Assembly (NCBI RefSeq): GCF_001427865.1
Contig: NZ_LMHH01000001.1
Span: 372,001-436,000, forward strand
Length of the DNA stretch: 64,000 nt
Direction: 5' to 3'
DNA from: Altererythrobacter sp. Root672
GTDB taxonomy: Bacteria > Pseudomonadota > Alphaproteobacteria > Sphingomonadales > Sphingomonadaceae
Of this stretch, positions 17,241 through 22,629 are shown in pieces (position 1 is the first letter of the stretch; the number at the start of each line of letters is the position of its first letter). Under the pieces are notes generated by a model, which saw only the letters and a program-made list of their open reading frames with translations, was not told the origin of the DNA and searched no databases. The translations under genes were made by a program, and so were the position numbers.

Positions 17241-18050
17241 TTACGTCCGCAGGTTCATGATCGCCTGCGAAATCTGGGTCGCAGTATCGATCGCTTTGGC
17301 GTTCGCCTGGAAGTTACGCTGGGCGGTGATCAGGCCGACGAGTTCTTCGGCGATGTCGACGTTCGACCGCTCGAGCGCGCCCGACATCAGGCCGCCGTAC
17401 GCGCCCTGGTTGGGCAGGCCGAAAGTGGCGGCGCCGGAGATGCCGGTCGATTCCCAGTTCGACGAGCCGATCTGCTTGAGGCCGGTCGGCGAAACGAAAC
17501 GGGCGAGGGCGACAGTGCCGATGTTGGTCTGGCTGCCGTCGGCATAAGTCGCGACGACCAGGCCATTGTCGGTCACCGAAACGCCGGCGTATTCGGCGCC
17601 CGCACCGTTGAACGGCGGGATCTGCGCGTCGATCGGGGTCATGCTGGTGACGGTGCCGGTGGCGTCGGTCGGGTAGACCTGCAGCCGGTTGTCCGAACCG
17701 TCATTGATGAAGCCTGCGCCGTCGGTGTCGAAGGCGCCATTGCGGGTGTAGAGCGTCGAGCCGTCGGGCGCGCGCATGGCGAAGAAGCCGTCACCCGAGA
17801 TGGCGATATCAAGCGCCGAACCGGTCTGCTCGATCGGGCCGAGCGAGAAGTTCTGCACGATCGCTTCGACGCGGGCACCAAGGCCCTGGGTCAAGCGCGG
17901 GTTCGACGATGCCGAGTTCACCACGATGTCGGCGAACTGGGTGTTGCCCTTCTTGAAGCCGTTGGTCTCGGCGTTGGCGATGTTGTGGGCGATCACACCC
18001 AGGTCGGTCTGGGCGTTCTTGAGGCCGTTGAGCGAGGTATAGAAGGACAT
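17241..18050 (-). CDS. flgE: Flagellar hook protein FlgE (short form)
   Basis: FlgE polymerises into the hook. The product is 269 residues, clearly shorter than the roughly 400 or more residues of enterobacterial FlgE. The N-terminal FYTSLNGLKNAQTDLGVIAHNIANAETNGFKKG, the ALDIAISGDGFFAMR segment and the C-terminal GALERSNVDIAEELVGLITAQRNFQANAKAI are intact. What is missing is therefore outer-domain sequence between the conserved core pieces. It follows flgD by four bases. Rod-type paralogues are similar in size, but the position after flgD and before flgF argues for FlgE. Confidence 0.93.
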   Translation of the reverse strand: MSFYTSLNGLKNAQTDLGVIAHNIANAETNGFKKGNTQFADIVVNSASSNPRLTQGLGARVEAIVQNFSLGPIEQTGSALDIAISGDGFFAMRAPDGSTLYTRNGAFDTDGAGFINDGSDNRLQVYPTDATGTVTSMTPIDAQIPPFNGAGAEYAGVSVTDNGLVVATYADGSQTNIGTVALARFVSPTGLKQIGSSNWESTGISGAATFGLPNQGAYGGLMSGALERSNVDIAEELVGLITAQRNFQANAKAIDTATQISQAIMNLRT

Positions 18051-18054
18051 CGGA

Positions 18055-18336
18055 TTAGGCTCCCGTTGATTGGGCAGATTGAGCAGCGGCGAGAGCGTCG
18101 AGCTTCGCCGTGATCTTCTCGAGGTTGGAGTTCACGTCGTTGATGCCGGCGAGCGAGGAGAACTGGGCCATCTGCGCCAGCATCTCCTTGTTATCGACGG
18201 GATCGAACGGGTCCTGCTGCTGGACCTGGACGGTCAGCAGGCGCAGGAAATCGGTCTGGTCGAGCGACGAGTAACCCCGCCCGGTCGTGCTGGTGGCGGC
18301 GTTCGCCCCAGTCGAGTTGACTTGCGATACGGTCAT
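18055..18336 (-). CDS. flgD: Hook-capping scaffold FlgD, truncated to the N-terminal domain
   Basis: FlgD is the temporary cap that guides hook growth. This product has only 93 residues. They contain the conserved N-terminal motif (YSSLDQTDFLRLLTVQVQQQDPFDPVDNKEMLAQMAQFSSLAGI), followed by about 25 residues of Ala/Gln-rich tail. The C-terminal Tudor-like and FNIII-like domains of typical FlgD (about 220 residues) are absent. The frame closes cleanly and the next gene overlaps normally by four bases with flgC upstream, so this looks like the native form rather than a frameshift. No leftover C-terminal FlgD sequence was noticed nearby. Confidence 0.9.
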   Translation of the reverse strand: MTVSQVNSTGANAATSTTGRGYSSLDQTDFLRLLTVQVQQQDPFDPVDNKEMLAQMAQFSSLAGINDVNSNLEKITAKLDALAAAQSAQSTGA

Positions 18337-18737
18337 TTCATCCTCATCGTTTCGAGCATCAATTGCTTGGCGGTGGAAAGCGCGTCGACGACGTTCCGGT
18401 ACTGGCGGGACGCCTCCATCATCTCGACCATCTCCGAGTTCTCATCGACCGGAGCGGTCCAGACATCGCCGTTCTCGTCGGCGAGCGGGTGATCGGGATC
18501 GTGCATCTTGGTCGGCGTGACATCGGCGCGGTAAACGCCCTGGACGCGTACCGTGCTGAGGCCGGTGGCCTGGTCCAGCTGTTCGGCGAACACCGGACGG
18601 AGCGGGCGGTAGGCTTCCTGCTCGCTGCCGGCGACACTGCCGGCGTTGGCGAGGTTCGAAGCGGCGGTGTTCATCCGCACGAGCTGCGCCGACATGGCGC
18701 GCTGGGCGACGTCGAACATGGTCATGGGGCCGGGCAT
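18333..18737 (-). CDS. flgC: Flagellar proximal rod protein FlgC
   Basis: FlgC is a proximal rod protein. The 134-residue product has the N-terminal MFDVAQRAMSAQLVRMNTAASNLANAGSVAG motif and the diagnostic YRADVTPTKMHDPDHPLADENGDVWTAPVDENSEMVEMMEASRQYRNVVDAL region. The family usually reads Y-x-P-x-H-P-x-A-D-x-x-G-Y-V; here the final positions read D-V-W. It starts two bases after the flgB stop, and its end overlaps the flgD start by four bases. Confidence 0.96.
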   Translation of the reverse strand: MPGPMTMFDVAQRAMSAQLVRMNTAASNLANAGSVAGSEQEAYRPLRPVFAEQLDQATGLSTVRVQGVYRADVTPTKMHDPDHPLADENGDVWTAPVDENSEMVEMMEASRQYRNVVDALSTAKQLMLETMRMK

Positions 18738-18739
18738 CG

Positions 18740-19087
18740 TTATTCGCCCTTGATCGCGCGAGTGACGGTTTCGATCCGTCCGCGCAGGAAGCCGAGCGTT
18801 GCCGAATAGGCGACCGCGTTTTCGGCAAAGGCCGATTGCTCGACCGACATCTCGACCGTGTTGCCATCAAGGCTGGGCATCACCGGCACACGATACTGCA
18901 CCGCCGATTCAGCGGCCGCGTCGGCTTCGGTTCCGCCCATGCGCGCTTCGAGCGCCTTGGCGAAATCGATGTCGCGTGCCTTGTACCCGGGGGTCGCGGC
19001 ATTCGCGATATTGGAGCCGAGCATCCCCAGGCGTTGAGCGCGTACTTCCAGCGCTGCGCCATGAACCCCGAACAGTCCCTCGCTCAT
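18740..19087 (-). CDS. flgB: Flagellar proximal rod protein FlgB
   Basis: FlgB is a proximal rod protein and the first gene of the long flg-mot operon. The 115-residue product has GVHGAALEVRAQRLGMLGSNIANAATPGYKARDIDF, the FlgB N-terminal signature, and a C-terminal helix AFAENAVAYSATLGFLRGRI. Two adjacent ATG codons occur; the one at 19087 has GGAG six bases upstream and is preferred. A frame extending to 19249 would run across the promoter and is rejected. Transcription is expected from the sigma-54 site 65 bases upstream. Confidence 0.95.
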   Translation of the reverse strand: MSEGLFGVHGAALEVRAQRLGMLGSNIANAATPGYKARDIDFAKALEARMGGTEADAAAESAVQYRVPVMPSLDGNTVEMSVEQSAFAENAVAYSATLGFLRGRIETVTRAIKGE

Positions 19088-19151
19088 CATAGTCTCCACG
19101 TTCGTTCGTCCTGGGCATTCGTCGCCACGGACGTTCGTTCGCAGTGTATTG

Positions 19152-19167
19152 AGCAAGGGCCGTGCCA
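19152..19167 (-). promoter_or_regulatory. Sigma-54 promoter of the flgB-motB operon (perfect consensus)
   Basis: Read on the minus strand the site is TGGCACG-GCCC-TTGCT, identical to the sigma-54 consensus TGGCACG-N4-TTGCW. The expected start near 19140 leaves about 53 bases before flgB. It should serve the whole run flgBCDEFGHIJKL-motAB, since no internal gap is larger than 24 bases. Confidence 0.9.
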
Positions 19168-19211
19168 ATTGGCTTGCGCGGGCAGTCCGACCGGGGGCGG
19201 GGAGGGGGAAC

Positions 19212-19238
19212 CGGCAAGCCTTTGCCGCTAACCGGCAA
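19212..19238. promoter_or_regulatory. CGGCAA half-site cluster upstream of the flgB promoter (possible activator site)
   Basis: Three CGGCAA half-sites are packed here: an inverted pair CGGCAA-N4-TTGCCG at 19212-19227 and a third copy at 19233-19238. They lie 45-85 bases upstream of the sigma-54 promoter on the minus strand, where an enhancer-binding protein would be expected. From memory they resemble the ftr elements bound by FlbD in Caulobacter, but I could not check this. They could equally act on the divergent gene at 19302. Confidence 0.4.
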
Positions 19239-19301
19239 TGTTTGGCCACGCCCTGAAAGCTTCGAATTCCTGCCCGTTCTTTCGGGTGAGGAGATCTCGT
19301 G

Positions 19302-19958
19302 ATGGAAGGCAGTCATTTTTTCGATCCCGTAGCGGCGGTGCTCGTTTTCGGCGGGACGATTGTCGCCACGGTCATGCGTTGCGGCTGGGGCGATGCCCGT
19401 GCTGCGCTGCGCGAGTTCGCACTGCTGTTCGGCCGCGGCTTCGACGCGACGCGGGCGAAGTCCGAGCTGGCCAAGCAAGTGCAGGACATCGAGGCCCAGG
19501 GCTTCCTCGGAGCGGAGCCGCGTCACTTTGGTGATGGCGAGTTCGACGAGGTGACCGACGAATTGATCCGCACGCGCTCGATCAAAACCATCCACAGCAG
19601 CCACGAAGCCCATCGCGCCAAGCGCATGGAAACGGCCCAGCGTGCCACGACCTTCTTCGCGGCGGCGGCGGACCTTGGTCCGGTACTGGGGCTCGCGGGT
19701 ACGCTGATTTCGCTCGGAGGTCTGTCCTCATTTGCCGCCGCGACCGGCAACTTTGCGGAGTCGATCGGGATGGCCGTAGCGACGACCCTCTACGGTCTGG
19801 TCGCCGCGAACTTCATCTTCGCGCCGCTTGCAGCGGTCGTCGACCGGAAGGCGCAGGCCGAGGACACGGCGCGTGAGCAGATGATCGACTGGCTCGGTTC
19901 GGCGATCGAGGCGTCGCTGCGCCGCCATCCCGAGGCCGCGGCGAAGGTGGCGGCATGA
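19302..19958 (+). CDS. MotA/TolQ/ExbB-family proton-channel protein
   Basis: The 218-residue product has three predicted membrane helices. The first is at about residues 6-26 (FDPVAAVLVFGGTIVATVM). After a cytoplasmic loop of roughly 100 residues come the conserved pair DLGPVLGLAGTLISLGGL and SIGMAVATTLYGLVAANFIFAPLAAV. The P-x-L-G-L-x-G-T-x-x-x-L pattern and the layout are those of ExbB/TolQ and MotA proteins. It is unlike the canonical MotA at 10490, which has four helices. GAGGAG lies eight bases from ATG 19302; a GTG one codon earlier is also possible. Its stop overlaps the start of a small partner gene by four bases. A role as an accessory or alternative stator is inferred from family and locus only. 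Confidence 0.82.
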   Translation: MEGSHFFDPVAAVLVFGGTIVATVMRCGWGDARAALREFALLFGRGFDATRAKSELAKQVQDIEAQGFLGAEPRHFGDGEFDEVTDELIRTRSIKTIHSSHEAHRAKRMETAQRATTFFAAAADLGPVLGLAGTLISLGGLSSFAAATGNFAESIGMAVATTLYGLVAANFIFAPLAAVVDRKAQAEDTAREQMIDWLGSAIEASLRRHPEAAAKVAA

Positions 19959-20374
19959 TTCCGAAAATGTCGGTCGGGTGGCAGACCACGATGGCCGACC
20001 TGGCCCTGATTCTGTTCATCGTCACCGCCGCCGGGATCAGCTCGGAAATCCAGAAGAAGGATGCGCTGCCGGTATCGGGCGAGCCGCTGGCGATCTACAG
20101 CGATGCCGAGGGCGCTCCGCCGCTATCGCAGTGGCTGGCTGAGCAGGCGCCCGACCAGCGGCAGCAACTCTCGCTCATCGTCCGCTACGAAGCGGGTCAT
20201 GCGCCCGAGGCCGCAGAGAAGGCGATCGAAATGGCCCGCGCGGCGGGACCGGCGGGGCAATCCGCGCGCATTATTCTGGAGCAGGGCGTGAAGGCAGAAG
20301 CCCTTGCCGTGCTCGCTTTCGACCAGGGCGAAGAGAAGATGGCACAAACCTTGCAGCAGGATCGGCAGAACTGA
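19955..20374 (+). CDS. Short MotB/ExbD-like single-span protein without OmpA domain
   Basis: The 139-residue product has one membrane helix right after a short cytoplasmic N-terminus. The segment WQTTMADLALILFIVTAAGI has Trp9 and Asp15 in the same W-x5-D spacing as MotB at 9661 (WKVAYAD), so Asp15 is the likely ion-binding residue. The periplasmic part (about residues 30-139) has no peptidoglycan-binding motif. Its pattern of LSLIVRYEAG, a helix AAEKAIEMARAAG and ARIILEQG recalls the ExbD/TolR periplasmic fold. It is translationally coupled to the ExbB/MotA-like gene upstream and followed by flgA. Family membership is inferred from the motif spacing and the partner, and not from a search. Confidence 0.68.
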   Translation: MIPKMSVGWQTTMADLALILFIVTAAGISSEIQKKDALPVSGEPLAIYSDAEGAPPLSQWLAEQAPDQRQQLSLIVRYEAGHAPEAAEKAIEMARAAGPAGQSARIILEQGVKAEALAVLAFDQGEEKMAQTLQQDRQN

Positions 20375-20502
20375 TCCGCTACAAGGGACTTACCAGTATG
20401 CGTGCGAAACCGGGCTCTATCGCCAAGCAGCGTCTTTTTGGCTCGCCCTGCGGCACACCGCCAGCCCCCCGACCGTTCGCTTCGCGCACGGTTCGCCTTC
20501 CG

Positions 20503-21024
20503 ATGAGGCCGCGCCTCACAGGGATGCTGGCCGCCGCAACGATCGCGGCGATGTCCCCTCCTGCCCTTGCGGCGGGACTGACCGACCTTTCCACTATCGA
20601 CCGCGCCGTGGCCGAGTTTACGGGCGCGGCCATTGGCTCGCCTGGCGGCGCCCGGCTCCCGGTAGACCGCCGCCTGCGCCTGGCCGACTGTGCGCCAGGG
20701 ATGGCGCTCGAATGGTATGGCAGAACTCGCAACACCGTAATCGTGCAATGCCCAGAGGCGGGCGGCTGGCGTATCTACGTTCCGCTGGTCGATGGTGGTG
20801 GAGCTTCCTCTGTCGCGGCCTCTCAGGGCCCCGATGTGGTCAGCCGCGGCTCGCGCGTGACCATCAGCGTCAAGGGTTCGGGCTTCACGCTCTCGCGTCA
20901 GGGTGAGGCCCTGGAAGCGGGCGCTATTGGCGAATGGATCCGCGTGCAGCCGCTCGACCGCAAGGGCGATCCGTTGCGCGCGCAAGTGCTGCGTCCGGGC
21001 GTGGTCGGCATGGAATTGCCGTAA
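20503..21024 (+). CDS. flgA: Flagellar P-ring assembly chaperone FlgA
   Basis: FlgA is a periplasmic chaperone for FlgI. From the ATG at 20503 the product is 173 residues with a signal peptide (RLTGMLAAATIAAMSPPALA). It ends with the SAF-type region RGSRVTISVKGSGFTLSRQGEALEAGAIGEWIRVQPLDRKG and VLRPGVVGME, the FlgA signature. The frame is open back to an ATG at 20398 that has AAGGGA upstream, but that start would put about 35 residues in front of the signal peptide. The shorter start is preferred, with some doubt. It follows the MotB/ExbD-like gene on the same strand. Confidence 0.88.
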   Translation: MRPRLTGMLAAATIAAMSPPALAAGLTDLSTIDRAVAEFTGAAIGSPGGARLPVDRRLRLADCAPGMALEWYGRTRNTVIVQCPEAGGWRIYVPLVDGGGASSVAASQGPDVVSRGSRVTISVKGSGFTLSRQGEALEAGAIGEWIRVQPLDRKGDPLRAQVLRPGVVGMELP

Positions 21025-21062
21025 CCCGGCAAAAAATGCCCGGCCTCGTGACCAAGGGGGCT

Positions 21063-21088
21063 TAAAGTAAGTTGGTTGCCGCCGTCTT
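21063..21088 (+). promoter_or_regulatory. Candidate sigma-28 (FliA-type) promoter of flgM
   Basis: TAAA at 21063-21066 and GCCGTCTT at 21081-21088 are separated by 14 bases, one fewer than the FliA optimum. It lies 29 bases before the flgM ATG. In many bacteria flgM is itself transcribed by FliA, so the location makes sense. The -10 deviates from GCCGATAA in its second half in a way similar to the fliC candidate. A CGGCAA half-site at 21027-21032 lies just upstream. Confidence 0.33.
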
Positions 21089-21117
21089 AGTCTTTGTCCA
21101 GACGACGGAGCGGCAAA

Positions 21118-21408
21118 ATGAGACCGATCGAAACATCAGGGCTGGGCGGGGCCACTCCCCGCGTAACGGCAGCGGCGGCAACGCCGGTGAACGCGGTTGC
21201 GCCAGTGCGCCCCGTTCAATCCCGCGAACAAGAAGGGCTTGGCGAAGTGGCCCTGACCACGGCCTCGGCCGGCGCATCTGCCCCCGTCGATATCGACCGG
21301 GTCAAGCAGATCCGCCAGGCGATCGAGGAAGGGCGCTACCCCATCGTACCGATGCGCGTTGCCGATGCGATGATCGCGGCCGGCATTCTTCTCAGGACCA
21401 AGCCATGA
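21118..21408 (+). CDS. flgM: Anti-sigma-28 factor FlgM
   Basis: FlgM holds FliA inactive until the hook-basal body is complete and then leaves through the export channel. The 96-residue product has a disordered, Ala/Val/Thr-rich N-terminal half and the C-terminal sigma-binding segment VDIDRVKQIRQAIEEGRYPIVPMRVADAMI (about residues 62-91), which is the family signature. GGAG lies seven bases before the ATG at 21118. Its stop overlaps the next gene (flgN-like) by four bases, the classical flgMN order. The target sigma factor is encoded 3.3 kb downstream in the same direction. Confidence 0.93.
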   Translation: MRPIETSGLGGATPRVTAAAATPVNAVAPVRPVQSREQEGLGEVALTTASAGASAPVDIDRVKQIRQAIEEGRYPIVPMRVADAMIAAGILLRTKP

Positions 21409-21743
21409 GCCATTCGGCAAACCTCGGTGAAAGCTTGCGGCAAATGTTTGCCTTGCTCGAGGCAGAGCGGCAGGCGCTTGCCGCCATCGACCTCGAACGC
21501 ATCATCACTTGCGCCGACGGCAAGATGAATCTCTGCGATGCCATCGAAGGACGCGGTGCCGAGCTCGACGAGGAGAGCCGTGGTGTTCTCGACGCCGTGC
21601 TGCGCCTTAACGACGTCAACCGTAAGCTGCGCAATCTCATCGCGTCCAACGTGCAGACACGCCTGACCGCCCTTAGCGGAGGGAGCCCTCTGTACGACGC
21701 GCGCCGCGGCGCGAAATCGCGGGAAATTACCGCCCGAGCTTAA
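21405..21743 (+). CDS. flgN: FlgN-type export chaperone
   Basis: FlgN proteins escort FlgK and FlgL to the export gate. The 112-residue product is almost entirely helical, with a long first helix LRQMFALLEAERQALAAIDLERI and a second with AVLRLNDVNRKLRNLIASNVQTRL, a length and heptad pattern typical of the family. FlgN sequences are poorly conserved, so the four-base overlap with flgM is a major part of the evidence. The start shares the TGA of flgM. Confidence 0.75.
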   Translation: MSHSANLGESLRQMFALLEAERQALAAIDLERIITCADGKMNLCDAIEGRGAELDEESRGVLDAVLRLNDVNRKLRNLIASNVQTRLTALSGGSPLYDARRGAKSREITARA

Positions 21744-21795
21744 TTGGCACGGATCATGCTGAACCCGGATCGAGTTTTCCGATCCGGGGGTACCA

Positions 21796-22629
21796 GTGCC
21801 TGAAGTCAGTTCTGTCCAGCGAAGCGATGTTCGTGCGGCTATTGCCCGCGCGTCCGCCGCTACAGGAGTCAATTTCGACTACCTGCTCGCTCAGGCCAAG
21901 ATCGAGTCCGCCTTCGATCCCAGCGCCCGCGCCTCGACTTCGAGTGCAGCGGGCCTTTTCCAGTTCACCGCCGGCACCTGGCTCGAGACGCTAGACCGCC
22001 ACGGTGCGCGTCACGGCCTTTCCTGGGCCGACGCCGCGATCTCTCGCTCCGGTGGCCGCGCGGGCATCAATGATCCGACGATGCGGGCGCAAGTGATGAA
22101 CTTGCGCTTCGATCCGGACGCCTCGGCCCTGATGGCGGCCGAACTGGCCCGCGACAACGCAGGCGAGCTGCGTGGCGTGTTGGGCCGCGAGCCCGATTCC
22201 GCAGAACTTTACCTGGCGCACTTCATGGGAGCCGGCGGCGCTCGCTCGTTCCTCACGGCGCTGCAGAACAACCCCGGACAGTCGGCGGCGGATCTCTTTC
22301 CTGAGTCAGCGTCCGCCAACCGCCCGATCTTCTATGACAACGGCCGCCCCCGTTCGGTGGGCGAGGTCATGGACCTCATGCGGACCAAGGTTTCCTCGGC
22401 CATGGAGGGGGGCTTCGACAGCTTCCAGGGTGGCAGCTACTACTCCTCGCCCCAGGCATCCTTCCAGACCGCGTCCTACAGCCGCTCAGCCGCACCCGAG
22501 CAGGTGCAGCGCATCCCCTCGATGGCGGACACGCTGCAGGCCACCTTCGGGGCCACGGCAAACCTGCCGGGCAAGGCCGGTGAGCGGGTCGAGAAGGCCT
22601 ACTCCGCGTTCAGGACCTTCGGGCTGTGA
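21796..22629 (+). CDS. Lytic transglycosylase (SLT domain), probably flagellum-associated
   Basis: The 277-residue product has a soluble-lytic-transglycosylase fold in the first half: LAQAKIESAFDPSARASTSSAAGLFQFTAGTW, with the likely catalytic Glu in the I-E-S triplet at about residue 37. AELYLAHFMGAGGARSFLTAL at about 135-155 completes the substrate groove. The rest is a low-complexity Ser/Tyr/Gln-rich tail. No signal peptide is obvious, so export may depend on the flagellar apparatus, as in other alphaproteobacteria; that is inference. The GTG start at 21796 has GGGGG five bases upstream. Its stop overlaps flhA by four bases. It may supply the muramidase function missing from the one-domain FlgJ. 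Confidence 0.85.
   Translation: MPEVSSVQRSDVRAAIARASAATGVNFDYLLAQAKIESAFDPSARASTSSAAGLFQFTAGTWLETLDRHGARHGLSWADAAISRSGGRAGINDPTMRAQVMNLRFDPDASALMAAELARDNAGELRGVLGREPDSAELYLAHFMGAGGARSFLTALQNNPGQSAADLFPESASANRPIFYDNGRPRSVGEVMDLMRTKVSSAMEGGFDSFQGGSYYSSPQASFQTASYSRSAAPEQVQRIPSMADTLQATFGATANLPGKAGERVEKAYSAFRTFGL

Noticed and set aside
18333-18336. flgD as a pseudogene
   Set aside because: The frame is clean, coupled to flgC by a normal overlap, and no remains of the missing domains lie downstream, so a native short form is more likely than decay.
19128-19144. GG-N10-GC on the plus strand as a divergent sigma-54 promoter
   Set aside because: Only the GG and GC match; the rest of the -24 and -12 boxes is poor.
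19212-19225. GGCAAG-x-TTTGCC as a sigma-54 promoter for the ExbB/MotA-like gene
   Set aside because: The spacing is GG-N9-GC, one base short of the required ten; it is better explained as part of the CGGCAA half-site cluster.
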